From Dryocola sp. LX212 (GTDB lineage: Bacteria; Pseudomonadota; Gammaproteobacteria; Enterobacterales; Enterobacteriaceae): a stretch of 64,000 nt of DNA. The notes under the pieces were generated by a model, which saw only the letters and a list, made by a program, of their open reading frames with translations, was not told the DNA's origin and searched no databases. A program made the position numbers and the translations under genes. Location of the stretch: the NCBI GenBank assembly GCA_041504365.1, contig CP167917.1, positions 2,356,001 to 2,420,000 on the forward strand, written 5' to 3'. This document shows positions 25,023 to 33,201 of the stretch, in pieces (the stretch's first letter is position 1; the number at the start of each line of letters is the position of its first letter).

Positions 25023-26396
25023 CTACTTGAACAAACGAACCTTAACCGACTTACCTTTAATTTTGCCCTGTTGCAGCTGCTTCCAGGCGTGGCGGGCAAC
25101 TGACTGCCGAACGGCTACGTAAACGTGAATCGGGTGCACGTCTATCTTGCCGATATCGGCTCCAGCCAGCCCCATGTCCCCCGTCAGCGCACCAAGAATA
25201 TCGCCGGGACGCATTTTCGCTTTCTTGCCGCCGTCAATGCACAACGTCGCCATTTCAGCCTCAAGAGGCTTAATGGTGATGCCGCCAGGTGGCTGCTGCC
25301 AGTTCAGGGACAAATGCAGCATATCTGCCAGAACGCTTGCCCGCTGGGCTTCTTCAGGGGCACAGAAGCTGATGGCAAGACCGCTCTGCCCGGCACGCGC
25401 GGTACGCCCAATACGGTGGACGTGCACTTCCGGATCCCAGGACAGCTCGTAGTTGATGACCATTTCCAGAGCCTTAATGTCCAGCCCGCGCGCAGCAACG
25501 TCTGTCGCCACCAGTACGCGGCTGCTGCCGTTTGCAAAGCGCACCAGCGTCTGGTCGCGGTCACGCTGTTCCATATCACCGTGCAGCGCCAGCACACTCT
25601 GGTTGCTTTCGCTCAGCGCATCGCAGACCGCCTGGCAGTCTTTTTTGGTATTACAGAAAACAACGCAGGATGCGGGCTGATGCTTGCTGAGCAGCTTTTG
25701 CAGCAGGCCAATTTTGCCGCTGCGGGAGATTTCGAAGAACTGTTGTTCAACGGACGGCAGCTCATCGACTGAATCGATTTCAATGGTCATCGGCTCACGC
25801 TGCACTCGGGAGCTGATTGCAGCGATAGCGGTTGGCCAGGTGGCGGAAAACAGCAGCGTCTGGCGCTTCGCGGGCGCATGGCTGATAACTTCATCAATGG
25901 CGTCCGCAAAGCCCATATCCAGCATGCGGTCCGCCTCGTCCAGCACCAGCGTTTGCAGCGCATCCAGCCTGACCGTCTCTTTCTTCAGATGGTCCAGCAG
26001 GCGGCCTGGCGTGGCCACAATAACGTGCGGGGCGTGAATCAGCGAGTCACGCTGGACGCCAAACGGCTGGCCGCCGCACAGCGTCAGGATTTTAATATTC
26101 GGCATGTAACGTGCCAGGCGGCGCAGCTCTTTGGCAACCTGGTCCGCCAGTTCGCGCGTTGGGCACAGCACCAGTGACTGGGTGATGAACTGGCTGGCAT
26201 CAATGTGCTGTAGCAGACCGAGGCCGAAGGCGGCGGTTTTGCCGCTGCCGGTTTTCGCCTGCGCACGGACATCTTTCCCTGCGAGGATAGCGGGCAGTGC
26301 GGCCGCCTGAACCGGCGTCATGGAGAGATAGCCCAGCTCATTAAGGTTGGTGATTTGTTCCGCAGGCAGGACGTTCAGGGTAGAAAAAGATGTCAC
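25023..26396 (-). CDS. dbpA: ATP-dependent RNA helicase DbpA
   Basis: 457-aa DEAD-box helicase, the E. coli length. It acts in 50S subunit assembly by remodelling around 23S rRNA hairpin 92. Motifs seen: Q motif (MTPVQAAALP), I (AQAKTGSGKT), II (DEAD), III (SAT), V (ARGLDI), VI (HRIGRTARAG), then the C-terminal RNA-recognition domain that gives rRNA specificity (ends KGKSVKVRLFK). In E. coli dbpA lies beyond ttcA and next to fnrS; here it is on the ydbK side. Confidence 0.97.
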   Translation of the reverse strand: MTSFSTLNVLPAEQITNLNELGYLSMTPVQAAALPAILAGKDVRAQAKTGSGKTAAFGLGLLQHIDASQFITQSLVLCPTRELADQVAKELRRLARYMPNIKILTLCGGQPFGVQRDSLIHAPHVIVATPGRLLDHLKKETVRLDALQTLVLDEADRMLDMGFADAIDEVISHAPAKRQTLLFSATWPTAIAAISSRVQREPMTIEIDSVDELPSVEQQFFEISRSGKIGLLQKLLSKHQPASCVVFCNTKKDCQAVCDALSESNQSVLALHGDMEQRDRDQTLVRFANGSSRVLVATDVAARGLDIKALEMVINYELSWDPEVHVHRIGRTARAGQSGLAISFCAPEEAQRASVLADMLHLSLNWQQPPGGITIKPLEAEMATLCIDGGKKAKMRPGDILGALTGDMGLAGADIGKIDVHPIHVYVAVRQSVARHAWKQLQQGKIKGKSVKVRLFK

Positions 26397-26664
26397 AGTA
26401 TTACTCTCACTAGATGGGCTGGCACGCAGCGGCTGGCGCGTAGTCTAGCAGAATCGCGTGATGGGGTCATTTCTCTGCACCAGATCACATTTCCTGCCAT
26501 CCTGAAATGTAACTAAACTATTATATCGTTAATGAAAACAAGAGAAGCGATCCGCGAGGTCCGAATAACCGTAAAAGCGATCACGACGTTCGTAACGAAA
26601 ACGGCGACGGCTGAGCCTGAATAGCGAATAAGGCCTTCACACGCAGGCCTCATTAATTTAATCC

Positions 26665-26862
26665 TCAGATTCCTCGCATAACAATCTCGACCGCTTCGTG
26701 GCTGATAATACTGCCCACCCCATCGCCAAACGTTTTACCCTGCCGCTGAAGTTCATTAACGATATTATCGCGGTTAATTTCCTGCCCCTCCGCAATGAGA
26801 TTCACTACCGCAGCCCCGATTGCACAACCAATTAACTGTACCCGCTCTTCATCCTGGCTCAT
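26665..26862 (-). CDS. YmgB/AriR family small regulator-like protein
   Basis: 65-aa protein resembling the helical core of E. coli YmgB/AriR, a small biofilm and acid-resistance modulator: ERVQLIGCAIGAAVVNLIAEGQEINRDNI aligns with the family pattern of E-x6-G-x-A-x2-NL-x2-G-x3-N-x2-NI, followed by a second helix ending ISHEAVEIVM. The likely form is a dimeric helical bundle. The identification is by pattern only, and a role in biofilm control is inferred. A weak AGGCCT/AGGCCT hairpin follows at 26631-26650. Confidence 0.65.
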   Translation of the reverse strand: MSQDEERVQLIGCAIGAAVVNLIAEGQEINRDNIVNELQRQGKTFGDGVGSIISHEAVEIVMRGI

Positions 26863-27250
26863 TAACCCACTCTCTTATGATTACCCATAAAAAAACTAGC
26901 ACAACCTGGCGGGGCCGCTAATGTGTCTCTTTACGTTAGTAGTTTCAGGGGTTGTGAAGGGCGTAAAAGAAGAGAAAAATCCGGGAGCCTGTCGACATCG
27001 ATCAGGCCCCGTAAACACACAGCAGTACCAGAAGTCTTCCTGTCTTTTCCGTGACAGGTTCACTATGTATAAACATCCTCCATGAAGAATGCACGGATAT
27101 ATTCTTATTGATTTTTAAGTAACTTAATTCAAATCATCGCATTACAGCCATGGTTAAGTGCGAATTTATGTAGGCTTAATTGCTTGCGAATTGTGGCAGG
27201 TTGCCTCTGGAGCGTTCAGCGTGGATAAGAGAGGATTGAACCTAAAAAAT

Positions 27251-27322
27251 TGGTCCGCCACCGGAGCCTCGAACCCCGTACTACAACATCCTGTTGTCGC
27301 TATTCCGATGAGCTAGTGGTGG
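27251..27322 (-). tRNA. tRNA-like element, probably a tRNA pseudogene or mimic
   Basis: 72 nt on the minus strand fold as a cloverleaf: 7-bp acceptor stem CCACCAC/GTGGCGG with one A-C mismatch, position 8-9 TA, a 3-bp D stem with loop CATCGGAAT, an anticodon arm ACAAC-AGGAT-GTTGT with only a 5-nt loop, and a normal T arm CGGGG-TTCGAGG-CTCCG, ending A-CCA. The genome-encoded CCA and intact T arm contrast with the abnormal anticodon loop, so it probably does not decode. A U-rich run follows the CCA. A promoter-like TATTAT lies upstream (about 27410). Confidence 0.5.
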
Positions 27323-27581
27323 TAATAACCCTTCCTGAGGTCGTTCTCAACAATGCGTGAGAAAAATTCGTGCGCTCGGGCTTTCCTGACTGGAAAGTCA
27401 GGCGGCGAATAATACACAAGTCAATTTAACCTTACCAATTATGCACTAATCAAAAATGTAAAAAATTTACCAACAAAATTTATTTATAAATCACTTTTCC
27501 GATGATTAATTCCACACAATTAATTATGATCACCCCGTTACTTTACAGGTGACAGTTTCTTATTAGGGCAACTAAGCCCAG

Positions 27582-27608
27582 GCGCCAATGTCCGTTGGCG
27601 CTCTTTTT
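27582..27608 (+). terminator. strong intrinsic terminator in the dbpA-ttcA region
   Basis: GCGCCAA (27582-27588), 6-nt loop, TTGGCGC (27595-27601), then TCTTTTT. A small hairpin GGGC-AACTAA-GCCC lies just upstream (27566-27579). No gene is seen before it, so a plus-strand small RNA is possible. Confidence 0.8.
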
Positions 27609-27865
27609 ATTATGGTGAGATGCTGGTTTCAGGATATGGATTTCCGCTCATAATCAGCATGTAAGAGGTCAGTGTCTCGCCGCCCCCTCCCTCCCGCTAA
27701 CTGCGTCTCTGATAAACACAACCATACACAAAACGTCCGGCTCCCCTTTTTGAGTACCCGGTAATGCGGCATGCGTGCAAATCATGCTGGCATTCGGCTC
27801 GCCAATCCGTACCATACACGCCAGCATTGCGCGTTACGCGTATTGGTTTATAGCCCGAAAACTCC

Positions 27866-27910
27866 ATGACCAGTCAAAAAGAGCAGTACAACCTCAAGAT
27901 AAAGCACTAA
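27866..27910 (+). pseudogene. displaced original 5' end of ttcA
   Basis: ATG followed by codons for MTSQKEQYNL, then KIKH and a stop. KEQYNL is the conserved start of TtcA. The reading is cut exactly after the 20-bp sequence shared with the intact ttcA (27878-27897 against 30401-30420). This is the native ttcA start, left behind on the far side of an integrated element that supplied a new one. Confidence 0.8.
27878..27897 (+). other. left attachment core (attL)
   Basis: Twenty-bp AAAGAGCAGTACAACCTCAA, identical to 30401-30420 inside intact ttcA. Direct repeats in ttcA are the expected footprint of Rac-type integration. Inside the left end, TTTGCCCC-like motifs repeat (about 28013, 28049 and 28062), like integrase arm sites. 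Confidence 0.85.
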
Positions 27911-28205
27911 TTTTTTCAATGGCTTGTTTTTACTTGTTTTTGTACTTTTTTCATATAGTTGCGATGCTATTACAGCTCCGCTAATACCCGCCAACAACCT
28001 CTGAAAAAGCCCCTTTTTTGCCCCTTCTGGAACCGGCGTGTCCCATTTTTGCCCCCAAATTTGCCCCCAAAAACGAGCGATATGGGAATCCCCATATCGG
28101 GTTTGATGCGGTGAACGGACACCATTCACCAGCGCCTGGCGATTATAGTGCTCGCAACATAATGACTTCCTTTGAGGGGTGAGCCTGTATTCAGGAGTAA
28201 ATATG

Positions 28206-28232
28206 AAAAAGCCCCGGCAAATGCCGAGGCTC
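28206..28232 (-). terminator. terminator of the fimbrial adhesin gene
   Basis: Minus-strand hairpin AGCCTCGGCA/TGCCGGGGCT followed by TTTTT, 30 bases after the adhesin stop codon. Confidence 0.85.
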
Positions 28233-28261
28233 GAAAAAACACAACTATCTGTCTCAGAAAA

Positions 28262-29299
28262 TCAGGAGAAATCCACTCGGAGATAAGCCAGAGTAGTAAA
28301 TTGTCCGAGCGCTGGTGTATTACCCGTTGTGCCCACTGGATAAGCATGGAGGGTAATATTACTTTCATAGCCGTCATTCAGAGTAAACGGAATAACGCTA
28401 CCGGTATCGTTAGGAATCAACGGGGTACCGCTGTCATCTGTTATCACAACGCCTACATCACTGTTATCGGATTGAAGCGCACTGGGTACTCCTGCTGAGG
28501 CAGTCCCCTGAATACGCAACGTCAGGTTGGCTGATGCACTAATATCATTGCACTTTATTGGAATCGTAAAGGTTTTAGGAGTGTAACGTTCTGGTTTTTG
28601 ACCGATGGTGCTGAAATCACCGGAATAGAATTTGCCCATATCAACGACAACCTGAGTGCCTGCATTGATGCTACAGTTTTGAGGTACAACAACAGTGCCG
28701 GTTATTTTATACTGTACAGGTGCAACTCCTGACGTTGGGCATAGCCCATCATTGGAAAGACAACTATAGAGTTCAGATACTGGGATCACACCCAGGTTAA
28801 CCGTTCCAATAAACGGTTTTTTTATCCTTAACGCGAAATTCCCACTATTGCCTGTAGCTGTGTTTGCCATGGTTTGATCATACCCGCAGACGTGATTATC
28901 ATCCGATGCCACTCCCCCATTAAGATTAGTGAAAGGTACATCTTTCAGCTGGCCAGATACTGAAATTCGTTGTTTAATATCAAGATAATCATTCACGGAA
29001 TACCAGCCATCACCACTATCTGGGATCAACATTCTGGCGGTAAAAACCCAAAAATACGCATGTTCAGAACCTGCGCTACATCCGCAATGCAGTACGTACG
29101 TTCCTAATGAAGACCAGCTATATGCCGGATCTTTAATAAAACCAACAACGTTATCCGTTGTAGTAACCTGAGTCACACCGGAGTTTACCGTTAAATATGT
29201 TGCCCCGGATGGATTATAACAAACATAAGTTGTGGCAAACCCCTGCTGTGCGAACGAGGCAAAAAGAACGAACAGTATAATTTTTATCATTTTCAACAT
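28262..29299 (-). CDS. fimbrial tip adhesin-like protein (orphan)
   Basis: 345-aa exported protein. Signal peptide to about residue 22 (GFA-TT), an N-terminal cysteine-containing domain of about 170 residues of lectin/adhesin type, and a C-terminal pilin domain that begins at ITGTVVVPQNCSINAGTQVVVDMGKF and ends in the FimH-like pattern FTTLAYLRVDFS. This is the plan of chaperone-usher tip adhesins. No chaperone, usher or major subunit gene is present, so it can only work with a system elsewhere or is a leftover. Its base composition is clearly more AT-rich than the core genes. ATG 29299 has AGGAAG upstream; GTG 29305 is less likely. Confidence 0.82.
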   Translation of the reverse strand: MLKMIKIILFVLFASFAQQGFATTYVCYNPSGATYLTVNSGVTQVTTTDNVVGFIKDPAYSWSSLGTYVLHCGCSAGSEHAYFWVFTARMLIPDSGDGWYSVNDYLDIKQRISVSGQLKDVPFTNLNGGVASDDNHVCGYDQTMANTATGNSGNFALRIKKPFIGTVNLGVIPVSELYSCLSNDGLCPTSGVAPVQYKITGTVVVPQNCSINAGTQVVVDMGKFYSGDFSTIGQKPERYTPKTFTIPIKCNDISASANLTLRIQGTASAGVPSALQSDNSDVGVVITDDSGTPLIPNDTGSVIPFTLNDGYESNITLHAYPVGTTGNTPALGQFTTLAYLRVDFS

Positions 29300-29419
29300 A
29301 CCCACTTCCTATAAATTATCGTTCGTTAATATAATTATAGATCGCTAAATCCGGAAGCTTTGCCATTATATCGTTCCATGTCGAGCTTGGTTAACTTTTT
29401 CCAGGTCAGGAGGTTTAAT

Positions 29420-29593
29420 TTACGACCCATTAGCTATCACGTTGTAATTTCTCTTCAATTGCCTGGCAAATAAATTGCGCCCTGCTAAAGCCCTTCGGAT
29501 ATCCCTTTGCTCGTCGGTGCTCAAAAGCTTTTCGACTTCAGCAGAAAAAACGTAGCGTGTACCCTCACCATCTAACCGTTTTTCTCTGCCCAT
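29420..29593 (-). CDS. hypothetical basic protein, 57 aa
   Basis: Short reading frame with a good ribosome site (GAGG, 7 bases before ATG 29593). The product begins MGREKRLDGEGTRYVF and is Arg/Lys-rich towards the C-terminus (RRALAGRNLFARQLKRNYN). I do not recognise it. Charge and size suggest a small DNA-binding or accessory protein of the integrated element. It lies 120 bp upstream of the adhesin gene on the same strand. Confidence 0.5.
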   Translation of the reverse strand: MGREKRLDGEGTRYVFSAEVEKLLSTDEQRDIRRALAGRNLFARQLKRNYNVIANGS

Positions 29594-29789
29594 TTTAATA
29601 CCTCACCATTTTAGTGCTACACAGAATTTTACAGGCATCACTTAGCAAGCATAGTCATATAATGGACTATTTCAATATGTTAGCATGTAATCATGCTTTT
29701 CATTGACAAATTCAAGTTGTGTACTAATGGGGGTGTCGAAAATTTTTTCATGTTCTTTCATGCATTTTTTTCATTATTATCAGTGAGTT

Positions 29790-30325
29790 GATGTATTCAT
29801 GCAAAAAACACTATCGGACATAATCAGGGTACTGTCCATGTGAACCGCAACCTGACAATCCTCGGTACATTCGGGCCGCCGAAAACCGACGCAGGGATCA
29901 GAACGCTAAAGTTGCTGGCGCCAGCATTGGAAGCGCTGAAAGCCCAGCGGGAATTAACGGCTCTCCAGCCAAAATCAAGAATCGTGTTCTATCATCGCGA
30001 ATACGGTAAAACTGAAATCCAGCGCCTACGCTTTGTGTTCATGCCTCGCATGCGTAAAGGTGAGCAAAAAGCCTACTACAGCGTTTCCAGCATCGGTGAC
30101 CGATGGAACGCAGCTGTAAAACGTGCTGACATTCGCCGCCGGAATCCGTACCATACGCGGCATACTTTTGCCTGCTGGCTTCTGTCAGCCGGTGCAAACC
30201 CGTCATTTATCGCGAATCAGATGGGGCATGAAAATGCACAAATGGTCTATGAGGTTTATGGCGCATGGATCGAAGAGCTGAACGGCGATCAGGTGCTGAT
30301 GCTAAATTCCAGGCTGGCGCTTTAA
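29790..30325 (+). pseudogene. tyrosine integrase, C-terminal fragment (Rac/IntR-like)
   Basis: Open frame of about 175 codons after a TGA at 29787, from 29840 reading VNRNLTILGTFGPPKTDAGIRTL. It keeps the beta-hairpin lysine region, the box II H-x-x-R (PYHTRHTF), the second histidine (QMGHEN) and the catalytic tyrosine (VYEVYGAWI). The arm-binding and core-binding domains and the first catalytic arginine are missing; a full integrase of this type has about 400 residues. It ends 49 bases before ttcA, the usual place of the integrase in Rac-like elements. The island is therefore not able to move by itself. Confidence 0.85.
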
Positions 30326-30373
30326 AAAACTTTGCCCCTTATATGCCCCTTTTGGTTTTAGAGACAGTAAATA

Positions 30374-31309
30374 ATGCAAGATAATCAACAAGTTAAAAAG
30401 AAAGAGCAGTACAACCTCAATAAACTTCAGAAACGTCTTCGCCGTAACGTGGGTGAAGCGATCGCGGATTACAACATGATTGAAGAAGGCGACCGTATCA
30501 TGGTCTGCCTTTCCGGCGGTAAAGACAGCTACACGATGCTGGAAATCCTGCGCAATCTGCAGCAGAGTGCGCCGATTAATTTCAGCCTGATCGCGGTTAA
30601 CCTTGACCAGAAACAGCCTGGCTTCCCGGAGCATGTCCTGCCCGCCTACCTTGAGAGCATCGGGGTCGAATACAAGATTGTCGAAGAAAATACTTACGGC
30701 ATCGTAAAAGAGAAGATCCCGGAAGGGAAAACAACCTGCTCGCTGTGTTCACGCCTGCGCCGCGGCATTTTGTATCGCACGGCAACCGAACTTGGCGCGA
30801 CCAAAATCGCACTTGGCCACCACCGTGACGATATCCTGCAGACGCTGTTCCTGAACATGTTCTACGGCGGAAAAATGAAAGGCATGCCGCCGAAGCTGAT
30901 GAGCGACGACGGTAAGCACATTGTTATTCGTCCGCTGGCCTACTGCCGTGAGAAGGATATTGAACGTTTTGCCACTGCTCGCGAATACCCAATTATTCCT
31001 TGTAATCTGTGCGGCTCGCAGCCGAACCTGCAGCGTCAGGTCATTGGCGATATGCTGCGCGACTGGGATAAACGCTATCCGGGCCGTATTGAGACAATGT
31101 TCAGCGCTATGCAGAACGTTGTGCCTTCACACCTGTGTGATACCGAACTGTTCGACTTTAAAGGCCTGCAGCACGGCGCTGAAGTCGTGGACGGGGGCGA
31201 CCTGGCCTTTGACCGTGAAGAACTCCCGATGCAGCCTGCTGGCTGGCAGCCTGAAGAAGATGACAGCGATGCCCCGCTGCAGCGTCTGGACGTGCTGGAA
31301 ATCAAATAA
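30374..31309 (+). CDS. ttcA: tRNA 2-thiocytidine(32) synthetase TtcA
   Basis: 311 aa, like E. coli. ATP-dependent enzyme that thiolates cytidine 32 of certain tRNAs, using an oxygen-sensitive [4Fe-4S] cluster. PP-loop SGGKDS (residues about 44-49), cluster cysteine pairs TTCSLC and IPCNLC, and GHHRDD are intact. The first 16 codons come from the integrated element: the attR core (30401-30420) overlaps codons 10-16 and the native start remains at 27866. The ribosome site before ATG 30374 is poor, so expression may differ from that of the native gene. Confidence 0.96.
   Translation: MQDNQQVKKKEQYNLNKLQKRLRRNVGEAIADYNMIEEGDRIMVCLSGGKDSYTMLEILRNLQQSAPINFSLIAVNLDQKQPGFPEHVLPAYLESIGVEYKIVEENTYGIVKEKIPEGKTTCSLCSRLRRGILYRTATELGATKIALGHHRDDILQTLFLNMFYGGKMKGMPPKLMSDDGKHIVIRPLAYCREKDIERFATAREYPIIPCNLCGSQPNLQRQVIGDMLRDWDKRYPGRIETMFSAMQNVVPSHLCDTELFDFKGLQHGAEVVDGGDLAFDREELPMQPAGWQPEEDDSDAPLQRLDVLEIK
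30401..30420 (+). other. right attachment core (attR) inside ttcA
   Basis: Second copy of the 20-bp core found at 27878-27897. TGCCCC motifs (30333-30338 and 30345-30350) just before ttcA resemble those at the left end. Confidence 0.85.
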
Positions 31310-31318
31310 ATGCTTCAT

Positions 31319-31339
31319 CCCTCTCCGTTCTGGAGAGGG
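31319..31339. terminator. hairpin between ttcA and the proline-rich small gene
   Basis: Perfect stem CCCTCTCC-GTTCT-GGAGAGGG, 10 bases after the ttcA stop, between converging genes. No U-run on either strand, so it may act mainly in RNA 3'-end protection. Confidence 0.5.
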
Positions 31340-31345
31340 AACGCT

Positions 31346-31495
31346 TCACATATGCGGTGGCGGGTCGATTATCGGTTTCGGATCGGGATCAATTGGCGGA
31401 TCGGGTATTGGCTGCGGTTTCGGGATGGGATCGGGAATCGGTACCGGGTCGGATGGAACCGGGTCACTCATAAACATGCCGCGATGTTCGTTCAT
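31346..31495 (-). CDS. proline-rich small protein, 49 aa
   Basis: Not recognised. ATG 31495 follows an optimal AGGAGG at an ideal distance. After MNEHRGMFMS the product is a run of Pro-x steps with alternating Asp, Ile, Val and Lys (SDPVPIPDPIPKPQPIPDPP, then PIIDPPPHM), 20 prolines in 49 residues. Such sequence would form an extended polyproline-II rod and needs EF-P for translation of the PPP near its end. No signal peptide or membrane segment. It lies between ttcA and fnrS, on the minus strand. Confidence 0.65.
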   Translation of the reverse strand: MNEHRGMFMSDPVPSDPVPIPDPIPKPQPIPDPPIDPDPKPIIDPPPHM

Positions 31496-31545
31496 CTTTG
31501 CCTCCTGTGGTTACTCTCCTTAAGCATAGTCAATAAATCGCAGAC

Positions 31546-31667
31546 AAAAAAAAGCCGACTATCAAAGCCGGCGTGGTACGAATCAATTGTGCTATGCAGT
31601 AATTCAAAAAAAGGAAGTAAGACAATATGGAGCGCAACGCCCATCGCTTGACGTTGCATTCACCTGC
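31546..31667 (-). ncRNA. fnrS: FnrS small RNA
   Basis: 122-nt Hfq-dependent RNA, same length as in E. coli, recognised by its 5' end GCAGGTGAATGCAACGTCAA and the core GGGCGTTGCGCTCC, TTGTCTTACTTCC and GCATAGCACAATTG; changes cluster in the terminator stem (GCCGGC.. with GTCGGC) and keep it paired. FnrS is induced by FNR without oxygen and represses aerobic-metabolism and oxidative-stress mRNAs. Placed between ttcA and zntB here. Confidence 0.96.
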
Positions 31668-31702
31668 AAGAGAGAGTTTGCACCTCCCCGCCCGGTGATT
31701 TA

Positions 31703-31716
31703 TTGACTTCGCTCAA
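31703..31716 (-). promoter_or_regulatory. FNR box of fnrS
   Basis: TTGAG-N4-GTCAA on the minus strand, 8/10 to TTGAT-N4-ATCAA, centred about 42 bases upstream of the FnrS 5' end, the class II activation position. Confidence 0.85.
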
Positions 31717-31762
31717 TTTAGACGGCATTTCCTGCCCTGCCTTGAGCAGATAATCTGAAATT

Positions 31763-32746
31763 TTACAACCATTTACTGCGATGTAACCACCAGGCAACAC
31801 CCCCTATCACAACCACCAACATCATACAGAACAGGCTGAAGCCAAAGTGCCATTCGCCACCGGGAATGCCGCCAAGGTTGACGCCAAACAGGCCCGTGAG
31901 GAAGGTGCTGGGCAAAAAAACCATCGCCATCAGCGACATGGTGTAGGTACGGCGGCCCATGGCCTCCTGCATCACCGTCGAGATTTCGTCGGTCATTATG
32001 GCTGTGCGGGCAATGCAGGAGTCGATTTCATCGAGCCCGCGTCCAAGACGGTCCGAGATGTCCTGCATACGACGGCGATGGTCGTCGGTCATCCAGGGCA
32101 GACGCTCGCTGGAAAGGCGCGCGTAGACGTCACGCTGCGGCGCCATATAGCGACGCATAACAATCAGTTGTTTGCGCAGCAGCGCAAGGAAACCGCGCGG
32201 CGGGATTTGCTGATCGAGCAGGTTATCTTCAAGGTCGATGATTTTGTCGTGCAGCTGTTCAATAAATTCACTTGCGTGGTCGGTCAGGGCATCGCAGACG
32301 TCCACCAGCCAGCTGCCACAGTCCGTTGGCCCGGTGCCTTCGTTCAGATCGTTTACCACGTCGTCCAGCGCCAGTACCTGCCTCTGCCGGGTAGAAACGA
32401 TAAGCCGTTCGTCCATGTACAGCCGCATGGCCACTAGTTGGTCCGGACGCTCATCGGTGCTGCCATTGATGCAGCGCAAGGTGATGAGCGTTCCCTCACC
32501 CACCCGCGATACCCGCGGACGCAGACTTTCGCCTGACAGCGCATCACGCACGTAGTTAGGCAGCAACGGCGTTTTTTCCAGCCATTCTGCGCTGTCGCGA
32601 TTGGTATAATTCAGGTGCAGCCAGCAAGGATGCTCGCTGTCAATGAGGGTATCATTTTCGACAGGTTTAACGCCGCCGCAGCCATCCAACTGCCAGGCAA
32701 ACACGGCGTCTGGTACCTGTATATCGGCTCCTTTAATTACATCCAC
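31763..32746 (-). CDS. zntB: zinc transporter ZntB (CorA family)
   Basis: 327 aa from a GTG start at 32746 with GGAGAG upstream, exactly the E. coli length. Pentameric inner-membrane channel/transporter: a large N-terminal cytoplasmic domain, then two C-terminal transmembrane helices with the CorA-type pore motif GVN (LFGVNLGG) and a short tail RSKWL. ZntB is reported as a proton-driven zinc importer. Confidence 0.95.
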   Translation of the reverse strand: MDVIKGADIQVPDAVFAWQLDGCGGVKPVENDTLIDSEHPCWLHLNYTNRDSAEWLEKTPLLPNYVRDALSGESLRPRVSRVGEGTLITLRCINGSTDERPDQLVAMRLYMDERLIVSTRQRQVLALDDVVNDLNEGTGPTDCGSWLVDVCDALTDHASEFIEQLHDKIIDLEDNLLDQQIPPRGFLALLRKQLIVMRRYMAPQRDVYARLSSERLPWMTDDHRRRMQDISDRLGRGLDEIDSCIARTAIMTDEISTVMQEAMGRRTYTMSLMAMVFLPSTFLTGLFGVNLGGIPGGEWHFGFSLFCMMLVVVIGGVAWWLHRSKWL

Positions 32747-32865
32747 TGCTTTCTCTCCAGCCAAAAACTCTGCTGCCAGTCTAGCCATCTTCGTTAGTTA
32801 TTCAACAGACCTGATTGCAATCACACTGAATTAACAGGGAAAGAGAGGGTTTCTGGATAGAAAAG

Positions 32866-33132
32866 TTAGCGCAGCTGACTGTCTTTCGAACCCCGGCGGT
32901 TGTAACCAGAGAAGGTCGCCTTCCTGGCATCTTCTTCCTGCTGGCATTTCACACACAGCCTCACGCCGGGAATCGCCTTACGCCTTGCCAGTGGGATGGC
33001 GGACCCGCACTCTTCGCAATATTCCAGGCTTTCACCTTTTGGTAATTCGCTGCGCGCGCGGGCGATAGCGTCGTCTAAAGTACTGTCGATTTGTTCCTGC
33101 ACTGCATCATCATTTGCCCACCCGGATGCCAT
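32866..33132 (-). CDS. YbiI-like DksA/TraR C4 zinc-finger protein
   Basis: 88 aa, the same length and both ends as E. coli YbiI (MASGWANDDAV..., GYNRRGSKDSQLR). A helical N-terminal part is followed by a C4 zinc finger with Cys 39, 42, 60 and 63 (CEECG, CVKCQ) and the DksA-signature IP-x-ARR-x-AIPGVRLC. It may bind the RNA polymerase secondary channel like TraR, but its function is untested. The locus differs from E. coli ybiI, so it could be the ortholog moved or a paralog. Confidence 0.88.
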   Translation of the reverse strand: MASGWANDDAVQEQIDSTLDDAIARARSELPKGESLEYCEECGSAIPLARRKAIPGVRLCVKCQQEEDARKATFSGYNRRGSKDSQLR

Positions 33133-33201
33133 TTGCCACCTCCGAAAGTTTGTCTACTCGCCTGTGTCAATAATAGCACCTGCGGGCGGGCCGGGATTTT
33201 G

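Larger units (their letters stand above)
26863..27865. other. 1-kb intergenic region before the ttcA island
   Basis: No protein gene supported. It contains a tRNA-like element (27251-27322, minus), a hairpin CCTGACT-TTCC-AGTCAGG upstream of it (about 27386-27405), and a strong plus-strand terminator (27582-27608). The rest is AT-rich. The 8-bp inverted repeat ATGCTGGC/GCCAGCAT near 27783-27827 is unexplained. Confidence 0.6.

Noticed and set aside
26532-26624. 30-codon frame MKTREAIREVRITVK... upstream of dbpA
   Set aside because: No ribosome site and simple repetitive composition; not enough to call a gene.
27775-28129. Open frames on both strands over the left end of the ttcA island
   Set aside because: They read through the att core and integrase arm-type repeats; the only meaningful piece is the displaced ttcA start at 27866.
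27866-30420. Intact Rac-like prophage
   Set aside because: Only 2.5 kb remain and the integrase lacks its N-terminal half; no phage structural or replication gene.
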